A stretch of DNA of 64,000 nucleotides from Gluconacetobacter tumulisoli (GCF_014174155.1 NZ_JABEQM010000012.1:36345-100344); one strand, 5' to 3'; numbered from the stretch's first letter, positions 35,908 to 44,817 are shown. Program-made: numbers and translations. The notes: generated from the sequence alone by a model not told the origin.

Positions 35908-37260
35908 GTGGCGATTGTAACCGTAATGGGTGCCTCGGGCGCCACGGTGAATGTGACCGTCGATGGCGGCGACACGCTGTCGTTGGCCAGGGCCTATGCC
36001 AAGACCTTGCAGGACACGGCCGCGGGCAAGACATTTTCCAACCTGCGCAGCGGCGGCAACATGTCCACCGCGAACAATGCGGTGGGCGTCATCACCGTTG
36101 GCGGGGCCTATGCGCTGGACGGCGCGTATGTGAACATCGTCGCCGGCGCATTGCCGACGGATGTCACCCCGGCGTCCGTGCTGACGGCGCCGGTGGACAT
36201 CAACGCGCGCGGCGTGACGACGCCCGTCGATGTCATCGCCGGAACGCTGGGCGGGACCACCTTCCTGGGCGGCGCCGGCGGGGGGTCCTTCCTGGCGACG
36301 GCCGGGGACAATGTCTTCGTTGGCGGAACTGGGAATTTTACGATCGATACCGGGACGGGCGACGATATCGTCGTGACGGGCAGCGGAAATGACACGGTGA
36401 ATGCCGGTTCCGGCGACAACCAGATCTATCTGGGTACCGGGTCGAACGCCGTGGCCTCGTGGGGCCAGGATACGATCATCGGCGCGGCGGGCATCCAGTC
36501 GGTCACGATCTATGGCGGCAGTTCCTCGGTCTCGCTGGGGTCGAATGCCTGGGTTGCGGACACCGCCGCCGGCAGCGCGATCTCGGTCGGGGGCGGCAGC
36601 ACGGTGTCCGGCGGAACGCAGGACATGGTGTCCTTCACCGGTAACACCGGCACGATCGCCGGTGCGACGGCCGACACGATTTCCGCCGCCGGGGACCTGG
36701 TCGTCAGCCAGGGCATCGGCAACAGCATCAGCGTGACCGGCAGCCTGACTTTCCTGAACGGCACGGGCATGACCACCGTGACGGCGGGCCAGTCCACGAT
36801 CTTCGGCGCGGCCGGACTGGACATGTCGGTGACCGGTTCCGGCGACACGCTGTTCGTCGCCAATGAAGGCAACGAAACGCTGGACGGGTCGATGTCCGGC
36901 ACCCCGCTGCATGCGTTCGCCAATTCGGGTGCGGCGACCTTCATCGGCGGCAGCGGTGCGGATACGCTGGTCGGCGGAACGGGCAGCACCACGATGACGG
37001 GCGGCATGGGCGACAATCTGTTCGCCTTTACCAAGGGACCCAGCAGCGGCGGCGACAATGTCATCACCGATTTCGGTAGCTCGGCCGGCAATATCGTCGC
37101 ACTGTATCAATATGGGTACCAGAACAATAACGGGCTTCAGTCCATTCTGGACTCGGCCACCGTGTCCGGGGGCAATACCACCATCCAATTGTCCGACAGC
37201 ACGAAGATCACGTTCCTGGGCGTCAGCGACCTGAAGGCCAGCGACTTCAACCTCAGCTGA
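35908..37260 (+). CDS. Beta-roll (RTX-like) surface or secreted protein
   Basis: Protein of about 450 residues, very rich in Gly, Ser, Thr, Asp and Asn. It is a run of calcium-binding-like repeats, for example GTGDDIVVTGSGNDTV near residue 150 and GGSGADTLVGGTGSTTM near 345, which fold as a parallel beta-roll. There is no N-terminal signal peptide. The C-terminus (TTIQLSDSTKITFLGVSDL, then KASDFNLS) resembles C-terminal type I secretion signals of RTX proteins. The GTG at 35908 has a good ribosome site; an ATG at 35875 lies upstream. Only eight bases separate its stop from the next gene, a glycosyltransferase, suggesting that it is glycosylated or is made with a surface glycan. Confidence 0.75.
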   Translation: MAIVTVMGASGATVNVTVDGGDTLSLARAYAKTLQDTAAGKTFSNLRSGGNMSTANNAVGVITVGGAYALDGAYVNIVAGALPTDVTPASVLTAPVDINARGVTTPVDVIAGTLGGTTFLGGAGGGSFLATAGDNVFVGGTGNFTIDTGTGDDIVVTGSGNDTVNAGSGDNQIYLGTGSNAVASWGQDTIIGAAGIQSVTIYGGSSSVSLGSNAWVADTAAGSAISVGGGSTVSGGTQDMVSFTGNTGTIAGATADTISAAGDLVVSQGIGNSISVTGSLTFLNGTGMTTVTAGQSTIFGAAGLDMSVTGSGDTLFVANEGNETLDGSMSGTPLHAFANSGAATFIGGSGADTLVGGTGSTTMTGGMGDNLFAFTKGPSSGGDNVITDFGSSAGNIVALYQYGYQNNNGLQSILDSATVSGGNTTIQLSDSTKITFLGVSDLKASDFNLS

Positions 37261-37268
37261 CGAACCGG

Positions 37269-40037
37269 GTGGATCCCATCGCCGTGCAGACCGGAACCGG
37301 ACCGTCAGGGCCCGGTTTCGCGCATCCCGGCGGAGAAGCTGCCCATCCGTCCGATCGACCGGCCGACGCGCAGCCCGACGATCTTCTGGATGTCTACCGG
37401 GCCAGCGTGCGATTGCAGGACATGCGTGCCATCGCCCTGCGTGACGATCTCGACCGGTTGACGCATCTGGCCTGGCTGCGGGATCGGTCCGCATCGGGCC
37501 GCCTGCTGCATCTGCTGCGCGGTGTGCGTGCGCTGACGCTGGGGCGCACGCCTTCGGGCCGGCCGCTGCGGCAGGCGATCGCACGCCTGCGCCAGCATCT
37601 GCGGCAGGAGGGCGCGATCCGGACAACCCTGCGGGTGACGCGCCGTATACGGCATGCCCTTCGTTCTCCGCCCTCGGACGGTGACCCCACACCCGTCGCC
37701 CCGCGTGACGCCTATGCGCTGACCGTCCGTCCGGGCGGGCTGGCGCCCCGGATCCTGATCGTCGCGGAACTCAGCCTGGGGCAATGCGCGAAATATCGTG
37801 TCTGGCAAAGGGTGGATCAGCTTCGGTTCCTGGGCTGGACATGCCAGGTCGTGGATTGGCGCGATACCGGACCGGTGCTGACGGCCCTGCAATTCTGCAC
37901 GCTGGTCGTCTTCTATCGCGTGCCGGCCTTCGACTCGGTGCAGATCCTGCTGGCCGAGGCCAGGCGCCTGTCGCTGCCATGCTGGTGGGAGGTCGACGAC
38001 CTGATCTTCGACCGAGACCTGTATCTGCGCAACGGCAACCTCGCCACGCTGCCTGATGCCGAGCGTGCGCAATTGCTGTTCGGGGTCGAATTGTTTCGGA
38101 ACTGCATGCTGGCCTGCGACCGGGGCATCGCCTCCACCCCGGTCCTGGCCGAAGCGATGCGTACCGCCGGCCTGCGCGACGTCTCGGTGATCGAAAACGC
38201 GCTGGATGCCGACACCCTGGCCATTGCCGCCGGGCTGGAGGCCGGAACGGTGCGGGATGCGGACGACAGGTCGGTCGTGGTAGCCTACGGGTCGGGGACG
38301 CGGACCCACGATGCCGATTTTCGCGTGGCCGTGCCTGGGCTGGTCGCGGCGATGGCGGCGGATACGCGCCTGCGGTTGCTGATCGTCGGCGACCTGGTGG
38401 TGCCCGGGGAACTGGCGCCGTTCGGCGACCGGGTGGAGATCCTGCCCGCTCGCCCCTATCGCGACTATCTGGCGCTGCTGGCCCAGGCGGATGTCGCCAT
38501 CGCCCCGCTGGTGGATTGCGTCTTCAACGATGCCAAGAGCAACATCAAATATCTGGAGGCCGCGGTCCTGGGCCTGCCGTCGGTCTGTTCCCCCCGCCGC
38601 GCGTTCGCCGATGCGATCGTCGACGGTCAGGACGGCTGTCTGGCCGCCACCGATGACGACTGGACACGCGCGCTGCTGCAATTGGCGGATGATGCCGGCC
38701 TGCGTCGTCGGATCGGCGGGTGCGCCCGGGCCGCTGTCATGGACCGTTACGCGCCCGACCACGTGGCACCGCGGCAGGTTGCCCCGGTTTTCGGCAGGCC
38801 CGCCCCGTTTCCTCGGGACGGGCGGCTGCGGGTGTTGTGTGTAAATGTCTATTACCCGCCCCGCGCCTTTGGCGGCGCGACCCGGGTGGTGGAGGAAATG
38901 GTCCGGCGCCTGCGCGCGACCGGCGTGGAGGTCGCGGTCCTGACCTCGCATCCCGCGATCGCCGGACGGCCGCCTTCCGCCCTGCGCTACCAGGATCGCG
39001 GCGTGCCGGTCCTGTCGATCGACCTGCCGCCGGACGCCGACGGGATCGCGGCGTTCGACAATCCCGCCGTGGCCCCGGTCTTCGCCGATCTGGTGACCGC
39101 CTTTCGGCCCGATATCGTGCATGTCCACGCGCCGCAGGGGCTGGGGATCGGCATGCTGCGGGTCTGTCGCGAACGCGGTATTCCCTATGTCGTGACCTTG
39201 CACGATGCCTGGTGGCTGTGCGACCGGCAGTTCATGGTGCGTGCCGACGGCCGCTTCTGCGGGCAGGCGCGGATCGACCCGCGCGTGTGCCAGCGCTGCC
39301 GTCCGCAGGCCCGCTATCTGGACGACCGGGCGTTGCTGCTGGGCCAGGGATTGCGCGACGCGGCGCTGCTGCTGAGTCCCAGCGCCGCACACCGCGACCT
39401 GTATATCGCGAACGGCGTCGATCCGGCACGGATCGTGGTGAACCGCAACGGTTTCACCTGGCCGCCGCGTCCGCGCCCGCTGCGTCCGCCGGGTCTTGCG
39501 CCGAGATTCGGCTATGTAGGCGGGACCGAGACGGTGAAGGGCTTCCCGCTGATCCGCGCGGCGTTCGAAGGGCTGGACAGGTCGGACTGGGTGCTGCGCC
39601 TGGTGGACAACAAGCTGAATCTGGGACTCCGCTCGATCGACGTGGCGGATTGGCGGGTGCGGGGGCAATTGGACATCGTTGCCGCCTATGATGCCGGGAC
39701 GATGGATGCGTTCTTCGACTCCATCGACGTGCTGCTGTTTCCCTCGCGCTGGCCGGAAAGCTATGGCCTGACGGTGCGCGAGGCCCTGGCCCGCGACGTC
39801 TGGGTGGTGGCCTCGGCGCCTGGCGGCCAGGCCGAGGATATCGTCGACGGGGTGAACGGCACGCTGATCGGGCTCGACGCCACGCCCGGCGATCTTGCGG
39901 CGGCGGTGGCCGCATTGCTCGATCCAGGTCTGTTCGACGGCTACGTCAATCCCTTCAAGGACCAACTGGCGACGTGGAACGTCCAGGCCCGCGAATTGCT
40001 GGACCTGTTGCACGGGGTGGTGGGGGCGGGGGTCTGA
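37269..40037 (+). CDS. Two-module glycosyltransferase (GT-B plus GT4)
   Basis: Cytoplasmic protein of 922 residues. After a charged helical N-terminus (about 40-130) come two glycosyltransferase modules: a GT-B module at about 160-495 (YRVWQRVDQLRFLGW, EVDDLIFD, GSGTRTHDADF, DAKSNIKYLEAAVLG) and a GT4 module at about 518-915 (YYPPRAFGGATRVVEEMVRRL, VTLHDAWWLCDRQ, FPSRWPESYGLTVREAL carrying the EX7E-type motif). A cysteine cluster (CQRCR) sits between. It starts with GTG at 37269, in an operon with the beta-roll gene. It would add two sugars in sequence to a common acceptor. Confidence 0.87.
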   Translation: MDPIAVQTGTGPSGPGFAHPGGEAAHPSDRPADAQPDDLLDVYRASVRLQDMRAIALRDDLDRLTHLAWLRDRSASGRLLHLLRGVRALTLGRTPSGRPLRQAIARLRQHLRQEGAIRTTLRVTRRIRHALRSPPSDGDPTPVAPRDAYALTVRPGGLAPRILIVAELSLGQCAKYRVWQRVDQLRFLGWTCQVVDWRDTGPVLTALQFCTLVVFYRVPAFDSVQILLAEARRLSLPCWWEVDDLIFDRDLYLRNGNLATLPDAERAQLLFGVELFRNCMLACDRGIASTPVLAEAMRTAGLRDVSVIENALDADTLAIAAGLEAGTVRDADDRSVVVAYGSGTRTHDADFRVAVPGLVAAMAADTRLRLLIVGDLVVPGELAPFGDRVEILPARPYRDYLALLAQADVAIAPLVDCVFNDAKSNIKYLEAAVLGLPSVCSPRRAFADAIVDGQDGCLAATDDDWTRALLQLADDAGLRRRIGGCARAAVMDRYAPDHVAPRQVAPVFGRPAPFPRDGRLRVLCVNVYYPPRAFGGATRVVEEMVRRLRATGVEVAVLTSHPAIAGRPPSALRYQDRGVPVLSIDLPPDADGIAAFDNPAVAPVFADLVTAFRPDIVHVHAPQGLGIGMLRVCRERGIPYVVTLHDAWWLCDRQFMVRADGRFCGQARIDPRVCQRCRPQARYLDDRALLLGQGLRDAALLLSPSAAHRDLYIANGVDPARIVVNRNGFTWPPRPRPLRPPGLAPRFGYVGGTETVKGFPLIRAAFEGLDRSDWVLRLVDNKLNLGLRSIDVADWRVRGQLDIVAAYDAGTMDAFFDSIDVLLFPSRWPESYGLTVREALARDVWVVASAPGGQAEDIVDGVNGTLIGLDATPGDLAAAVAALLDPGLFDGYVNPFKDQLATWNVQARELLDLLHGVVGAGV

Positions 40038-40039
40038 CA

Positions 40040-40088
40040 AGGGGCATTGCCCCTGGACCCCGTCAAGGGCGTCGTCTTTGAAATCCGG
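40040..40088 (+). repeat. Hairpin plus CTTTGAAATCCGG repeat (family R2)
   Basis: AGGGGC-att-GCCCCT at 40040-40054, then ACCCCGTCAA and the word CTTTGAAATCCGG at 40076-40088. The layout matches the element at 50619-50669. Here the element runs into the 3' end of the converging RgpF gene, so it encodes that protein's last residues. Confidence 0.6.
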
Positions 40089-40965
40089 CAATTGACGGCA
40101 GCAGGGCGGACAGAGCCGCGCCCCGATCGCGGCTGAGGAACAGGTAGAGCAGGCGCATCTTCCATCCCGCGCGCCGGGACGCGGTCCGGCGGGGCTGGTC
40201 GCGCAGGCAGGTTTCGATCCATTCCGCCCGGAAATGCGGGCTGCAGGCCACCAGCGCGCGCCAATGGCCGGTCCAGGAGATCCCGCAGGGATTGTCGCGC
40301 AGCAGTTCCACCTTGATGAACGGCACGCCGTCCGATCGTGCGACCGAGAGCCAGTCCGCGTGCATCGGGTTGGTGGAGATCAGCCGGCGCAGGCCCGTCC
40401 TGCGGTCCGTCCATGCCGCGGCGGTGCGCAGGCCGGCGCTACGGATCGCCATCCCCAGCCCCACCTCGCCATGTAGGACGATTTCCGGCTTGCCCATCGC
40501 GGCAAAGGGCTGGGCAAGGACCCGACGGATCGCCGGATGGTCCAGGGCCTGCGCGGTGAAGCAGAGGAACCATGATTGCAGGTGCCAGGCGACGTCATGG
40601 GACTCGACCAGCCCCCAGACATCCGCCGGCCTGTCCATCATGGCGCGCAGGATGGGGGCCAGGTGGCGCAGCGGGCCGAATACACTGTCGTTGGCCAGCA
40701 CGATCCGGTCCGCCCCCTCGGCGCATCCGGCCGCCAGCAGATCCTGCCAGGCGCCGAAATCCAGCCCGCCGTTGGGGCGCGGATGGGGGACGATGCCGTG
40801 GCGGGCGCAGAACTGCGCGGTTTCGGCATCTGGCCTGCGTACGCCCGACAGCGCCAGATGGATCGTCATCCCGCAGGCCGTCAGTTCCGCCAGGTAATGG
40901 CGCACATGGGGCGCCAGTCGGCCGGCCGGGTCGTAATGGGCGAACAGGCAGACGATGCGGGTCAT
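40063..40965 (-). CDS. Rhamnan synthesis protein F (RgpF)-type glycosyltransferase
   Basis: Protein of 300 residues that fits the RgpF family of polysaccharide-building enzymes: an N-terminal VCLFAHYDPAGRLAPHVRHYL block, GLDFGAWQDLL near residue 68, the VLANDSVFGPL motif near 90-100 and DVWGLVESHDVAWHLQSWFLCF. RgpF enzymes add rhamnose or similar sugars to cell-surface polysaccharides. It converges on the 922-residue glycosyltransferase gene and belongs to the same surface-glycan locus. The very end of the protein is encoded by an R2 repeat. Confidence 0.83.
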   Translation of the reverse strand: MTRIVCLFAHYDPAGRLAPHVRHYLAELTACGMTIHLALSGVRRPDAETAQFCARHGIVPHPRPNGGLDFGAWQDLLAAGCAEGADRIVLANDSVFGPLRHLAPILRAMMDRPADVWGLVESHDVAWHLQSWFLCFTAQALDHPAIRRVLAQPFAAMGKPEIVLHGEVGLGMAIRSAGLRTAAAWTDRRTGLRRLISTNPMHADWLSVARSDGVPFIKVELLRDNPCGISWTGHWRALVACSPHFRAEWIETCLRDQPRRTASRRAGWKMRLLYLFLSRDRGAALSALLPSIAGFQRRRP

Positions 40966-41221
40966 GGACCCGTCGCCCGAAATGGTCCGAAATCGTTATG
41001 ACAAAAACGGGCTTGGCCAGATGCCGCTGAAAATCGACCCTTTCGGCAAGGGATGCGGCTTTTGCAGTTCATGTCAGCAAGAATGTCCATGCGGCAAAAA
41101 TTTTTCTGGCATAAGATTCAGGTGCGCGCTACAAGCCGCGTCCTCTGACGCACGACGTCGTGAACCATAGCCCGGTTGCGGCGTTGTCCCATGGTATCCT
41201 GACAAGGAGCAGATAGTCTCA

Positions 41222-41491
41222 ATGAGCAAGGCCTTCATCGCCGCGGTTATCCAGGATTCGATCGACTGCACCGGCGTCGCCGCCAACCAGGCAGCATCCG
41301 ACCTGATTTCCGCAATCGTCAAGGAACTGAAGAAAGAGGGCGGCTTCACGCTGCCGTCGTTCGGGACGTTCACGGTCAAGAAAACCAAGGCGCGCAAGGC
41401 GCTTAACCCCCGCACCGGCGACCCGGTGAAGGTCAAGGCCGGCAAGACGGTGCGCTTCAAGGCCAGCCCGAACCTGAAGAAAGCGGTCTGA
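41222..41491 (+). CDS. HU-family DNA-binding protein
   Basis: Nucleoid protein of 89 residues, the standard HU length. It has the dimerisation helices (SKAFIAAVIQDSIDC...ASDLISAIVKELKKEGG), the FTLPSFGTFTVKKTKARKALNPRTGDPVKVKAG arm region (split here) and the C-terminal VRFKASPNLKKAV. It bends and compacts DNA non-specifically. An aaggagc ribosome site precedes the ATG. The upstream 256 bases have an AT-rich stretch near 41095 but no clear operator. A 22-bp hairpin terminator follows. Confidence 0.95.
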   Translation: MSKAFIAAVIQDSIDCTGVAANQAASDLISAIVKELKKEGGFTLPSFGTFTVKKTKARKALNPRTGDPVKVKAGKTVRFKASPNLKKAV

Positions 41492-41508
41492 GGCTACTTT
41501 CCCGCGTC

Positions 41509-41554
41509 GCATGACGCCGTCACGGCCAGCCCGCTGGCCGTGACGGCGTCATGC
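41509..41554 (+). terminator. Long perfect hairpin terminator after HU gene
   Basis: Bases 41509-41530 pair perfectly with 41533-41554, a 22-bp inverted repeat around a two-base centre. It begins 17 bases after the HU stop. There is no T-tract, as in the other terminators in this window. The remaining gap up to 41824 holds no recognised gene. Confidence 0.75.
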
Positions 41555-41824
41555 CGGCCTGAACCCGATTTCAGGCCATCGGCATATCGTTCCCGATCCT
41601 GGCGATGCGATCGCCACCGCGCCCTCCTCGAGCGAAGCCGAAATGAAATGGGGCTGGATGTGACCGGACTATGGTCATGACGCCAGCGCACCCGTCATGA
41701 TCGATTGATGTATCGATCGTGAATTTTATGGCTTCGTCCCGAAACCGTACATGGCCGTCGCCAGGACGAGACGTCTTCGTCCCTGCGCCGCATCGGATTT
41801 CAAAGTTTCCGGGATGTCCAGCGC

Positions 41825-41899
41825 TGGCTGGGGCGGGAGGGATCGAACCTCCGAATGGCGGAATCAAAATCCGCTGCCTTACCGCTTGGCTACGCCCCA
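41825..41899 (-). tRNA. tRNA-Gln (anticodon TTG)
   Basis: Complete cloverleaf of 75 bases including the encoded CCA. The acceptor stem TGGGGCG pairs with CGCCCCA before G-CCA. The anticodon stem GCGGA/TCCGC encloses TTTTGAT, giving anticodon TTG (Gln, CAA). The T-arm contains GGTTCGAATCC. It lies alone between HU and the COQ9/TetR-like gene. Confidence 0.96.
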
Positions 41900-41986
41900 A
41901 CATGCCGATTCCGCTCGGTCCCGCCCTTCTAATGTGTTCTTCCCGGTGGCGTAAAGGGGGCAGATGCCCCTTTGGCCGGATAGGGA

Positions 41987-42649
41987 TCAGAACGGGTCGG
42001 GCGACGGCTCCAGCGGCAGGTCCACCAACGGATCGATGTCGGTCGAATGCGCCATCGCCTCCTCGGGGGCGGCGGCGCGGGACGCCGAGCGGCGTTCCAG
42101 CAGGTTGCCCAGGCGGGCCGCACGGTCCAGCGCCTGATCCAGGGCGGCCATGGTGTGCGACAGGTCCTCGCTGTCATCGCGGTCCCAGGCCCGCAGGGCG
42201 TATGTCCATACGCCGACCAGCCCCTTGACCCGCAGCGCACCCGCCACGCCCGAGATGTCCAGGCCGGCTGCGCTGGCCATCCAGCGCATGCTCTCCAGCG
42301 TCGCGCCGCCCAGCAGCAGCGCCAGCGCCGGGTCGAAGGGCAGGGCGCGCAGCACCGCGCGCACGCCGGCACGATATTGCTGCAGCACGTCGAACCGCCG
42401 CATCAGCAGGTCGAACAGCTTTTCGCGCGGGGTGCCGGTGCTGCCGTCGTCGACCAGGGCGGATTCGTCCGCCAGGCGCCCGAGTTTCAGCAGGATGCAG
42501 GGCTTCAGCGGAAAGCGCCGCCGTGCGTCGTCCAGCGGAATGCCCGCGTCACGCGCGGCGTCGACGACGGTCAGCCGCCGCCATCCGTAGATCGCGGCAC
42601 GTTCCATCGCGGAGCGGAGCAGGGCATCGTCGAACTGGTCGTTGTCCAT
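41987..42649 (-). CDS. COQ9/TetR-like protein
   Basis: Protein of 220 residues with an N-terminal helix-turn-helix of TetR type (LLRSAMERAAIYGWRRLTVVDAARDAGIPLDDARRRFP) and a helical C-terminal part (REKLFDLLMRRFDVLQQYRAGVRAVLRAL...MRWMASAAG) that resembles the lipid-binding COQ9 fold of alphaproteobacterial ubiquinone proteins. It may help ubiquinone synthesis, or it may be a TetR-type regulator; the two families share a fold. The nearby UbiK gene at 44.3 kb is consistent with a ubiquinone link. Confidence 0.7.
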   Translation of the reverse strand: MDNDQFDDALLRSAMERAAIYGWRRLTVVDAARDAGIPLDDARRRFPLKPCILLKLGRLADESALVDDGSTGTPREKLFDLLMRRFDVLQQYRAGVRAVLRALPFDPALALLLGGATLESMRWMASAAGLDISGVAGALRVKGLVGVWTYALRAWDRDDSEDLSHTMAALDQALDRAARLGNLLERRSASRAAAPEEAMAHSTDIDPLVDLPLEPSPDPF

Positions 42650-42796
42650 GAGGTCTTCTGACGTATCTTCTGGTCTGTGCCTGCGGTCCGGCCGATCCGG
42701 GCAGGCTCGGTCCGTATTGCGGTTAAATTACGGCGGGGCAGGGCGCAAGTTCGCCCGCGTTCCCCTGAAATGCGTCAGCCGGCGATCCGCCGCGCT

Positions 42797-43630
42797 TCAG
42801 GACGCGAGTTCGCGCGCACGGACGGCGGCGGCGCGAATGGCGGTGTCCACCGCGGCAGGCCAGGCATCCGGGTCCATCAGGACCGACAGGGCCTGTTGCG
42901 TGGTGCCGCCGGGGCTGGTGACGCGGCGGCGCAGTTCGTCGGCGTCCACGCCGGTTTGTTCCATCAGGGCGCCGGCGCCCGAAACCGTGCGCCGGGCGAT
43001 CCTTCGCGCCAGTGCGGGCGGCAGGCCCTGGGCGATGGCCGCGCGTTCCATCAGCTCGGCCAGCAGGAAAACATAGGCCGGTCCGCTGCCGGACACCGCC
43101 GTCACCGCATCCATCTGCTCCTCGGCCTCGACCCAGGCCGTGTCGCCGACCGCCGACAGCACCCGTTCGCACAGCGCGCGCTGGGCGGGGGTGGCCGTCG
43201 GCGGGGCATAGCAGACCGTCATGCCCTGCCCGATGGCCGACGGCGTGTTGGGCATCGCCCGGATGACGATTGCGCCCGGCGCCCCCGCTGCCGCGAAGGC
43301 GTCGGCCAGGCCATCGACCGTCTTGCCGGCCATGACCGACAGGACCGGGGCCTGGCGTGCGAAGCGCGCCAGGTCGGGAATGACGGTGGCGGCCTTCTGC
43401 GGCTTGGTGGCCAGCACGATCAGCGACGGGACGAAGTCCGCCGGCAGGTCGGCCGCCAGGGGCACGACACGGTGCGGCGGCGGAACCGCGCCGCGATGCC
43501 GGTCGAGGATGACGGAGGGCGCCAGCCCTTCCGCCAGCCAGCCGGCCAGCATGGCGCCGCCCATCTGCCCGCAGCCGACCAGCAGCAGCGGCGGAATGGG
43601 ATCGCGCGCGGTCCCGGCGTCGTCCGTCAT
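42797..43630 (-). CDS. proC: Pyrroline-5-carboxylate reductase
   Basis: NAD(P)H-dependent enzyme of 277 residues that performs the last step of proline synthesis. The Rossmann motif LLVGCGQMGGAMLAGWL is at about 15-31, ATKPQ near 88, MPNTPSAIGQG near 138 and the signature SGSGPAYVFLLAELM near 184, with SPGGTTQQALSVL near 247. Its start overlaps the YbjN gene's stop (ATGA), so the two are coupled. The partner enzyme ProA is encoded at 54.1 kb. Confidence 0.95.
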   Translation of the reverse strand: MTDDAGTARDPIPPLLLVGCGQMGGAMLAGWLAEGLAPSVILDRHRGAVPPPHRVVPLAADLPADFVPSLIVLATKPQKAATVIPDLARFARQAPVLSVMAGKTVDGLADAFAAAGAPGAIVIRAMPNTPSAIGQGMTVCYAPPTATPAQRALCERVLSAVGDTAWVEAEEQMDAVTAVSGSGPAYVFLLAELMERAAIAQGLPPALARRIARRTVSGAGALMEQTGVDADELRRRVTSPGGTTQQALSVLMDPDAWPAAVDTAIRAAAVRARELAS

Positions 43631-44130
43631 GCTTCGCCGGCGCAGTCGAGCATGGCGGCCTCCAGGGCCTCGGTCGGGGTCTTGCCGCCCCACAGGACGA
43701 ACTGGAACGCGGGATAGAAACGTTCGCATTCGGTGATCGCGATGTCGATCATGTCTTCCAGGCTTTCCATCGACGCCCCCGGTGCGCCGCGCAGCAGCAC
43801 CGCGTGGCGGAACAGCGGCATGCCGCTTTCCAGATCCATGCCGAAATGGCCGATCCACAGGCGTTCGTTCGCCAGGGCGACCAGTTCGAACAGGGCGCGG
43901 CGTTGCTGGGACGGAACCTTCAGGTCGAACGTGCAGGTGAAATGCATCGCGCTGACTTCGCGCGACCAGGAGAAATACAGGCCGTAATCGCACCATTTCC
44001 CGGGGGCCTCGGCGGCCATCTCGGAATCGTTGCGGCGTTCGAACGCCCATTCATATCCGCCGACGATCTGTTCCATGAGATCGAGCGGGTTGGAGTCCTG
44101 GGAGGATGAGGAGAGCGTGAGGGCAGGCAT
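43627..44130 (-). CDS. YbjN-family protein
   Basis: Protein of 167 residues in the YbjN domain family, which adopts a fold like type III secretion chaperones and is linked to stress regulation in E. coli. Characteristic parts are GYEWAFERRND, MHFTCTFDLKVP, ALVALANERLWIGHFGMDLESG-like (about 85-100) and FRHAVLLRGAPG. In alphaproteobacteria it is nearly always next to proC, as here. Molecular role unknown. Confidence 0.88.
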   Translation of the reverse strand: MPALTLSSSSQDSNPLDLMEQIVGGYEWAFERRNDSEMAAEAPGKWCDYGLYFSWSREVSAMHFTCTFDLKVPSQQRRALFELVALANERLWIGHFGMDLESGMPLFRHAVLLRGAPGASMESLEDMIDIAITECERFYPAFQFVLWGGKTPTEALEAAMLDCAGEA

Positions 44131-44208
44131 GTGGGACTCCCCGAAGCCGTGGAGGGAGGCCGGCGTCGCGCGCCGGACCCCGAACGTCTGCGAACCGGGC
44201 CGTCTGCT

Positions 44209-44229
44209 GTCCCGACCCGGGGTCGGGAC
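44209..44229 (-). terminator. Hairpin between ubiK and YbjN genes
   Basis: GTCCCGACCC and GGGTCGGGAC form a perfect 10-bp inverted repeat about a single base. It lies in a 200-base gap downstream of ubiK and upstream of the YbjN gene, both on the minus strand. It probably ends the ubiK transcript. Confidence 0.55.
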
Positions 44230-44330
44230 GCGGCCACACGTTAACCCTATGGGCGGTTCAGGCAGGCTGGCAAGCGTTGCGCGCGCGCGACACTTGCCCC
44301 GTGTGGATTTTTTGGTCGTTCCGTTCGTTT

Positions 44331-44654
44331 TCAGAACGAGTTGAATGGCGCCGGCGGCTGATCCGTCGGCGGAACATAGTCCTGGGACCGGCCGCTGTCG
44401 GCCTCCAGCGTCGCGATTCGCGATTCGAGGGCGGACAGCCGCGCCTCGGCATCTTCCTGTGCCATGCGGGCACGGCTGGCCAGTTCGCGCACCACCTCGA
44501 ACTCGTCCCGGCGGACCAGATTCAGCGACGACAGCGCCTCGTCCACGCGGGCGCGGACGATGGCGCCGATTTCCTCGCGCACGCCGGCCAGGGCGGAAAA
44601 CGCACCACCGGCGACACCGGCGAGATCATCGAAAAAGCGTGGCCTGTCGGTCAT
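44331..44654 (-). CDS. ubiK: Ubiquinone biosynthesis accessory factor UbiK (BMFP family)
   Basis: Protein of 107 residues in the BMFP/UbiK family. It has the membrane-fusogenic helical N-terminus (FFDDLAGVAGGAFSALAGVREEI) and a C-terminal coiled coil (FEVVRELASRARMAQEDAEARLSALESRI, split), and ends in a Pro-rich tail. UbiK forms a scaffold for the late, aerobic ubiquinone-synthesis enzymes. The ATG at 44654 is preferred to a far-upstream start that would add 94 unrelated residues. Confidence 0.85.
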   Translation of the reverse strand: MTDRPRFFDDLAGVAGGAFSALAGVREEIGAIVRARVDEALSSLNLVRRDEFEVVRELASRARMAQEDAEARLSALESRIATLEADSGRSQDYVPPTDQPPAPFNSF

Positions 44655-44817
44655 TGCGGGACCTCCTGTTCCAGGGCGGGTTCTGCGGGCCGGCCGCGCG
44701 ACATGCGACCGGCCGAATGGATATGGTGCCGACGATATAGACATTCCACGCCGCCAAGGCCATCCGCCATTCGTGCCGGCTTGGAGGACGGGCGGCGGAT
44801 CCCTATAAACCGGGGTC

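Noticed and set aside
37305..40091. Open frame of 928 residues on the minus strand, opposite the 922-residue glycosyltransferase
   Set aside because: Antisense shadow of a GC-rich gene: composition is His/Gln/Arg/Gly-rich with no recognisable domain, whereas the plus frame carries clear glycosyltransferase motifs.
41719..42228. Plus-strand frame of 169 residues crossing the tRNA-Gln gene
   Set aside because: It runs through the tRNA and into the antisense of the COQ9/TetR gene, so it is not a gene.
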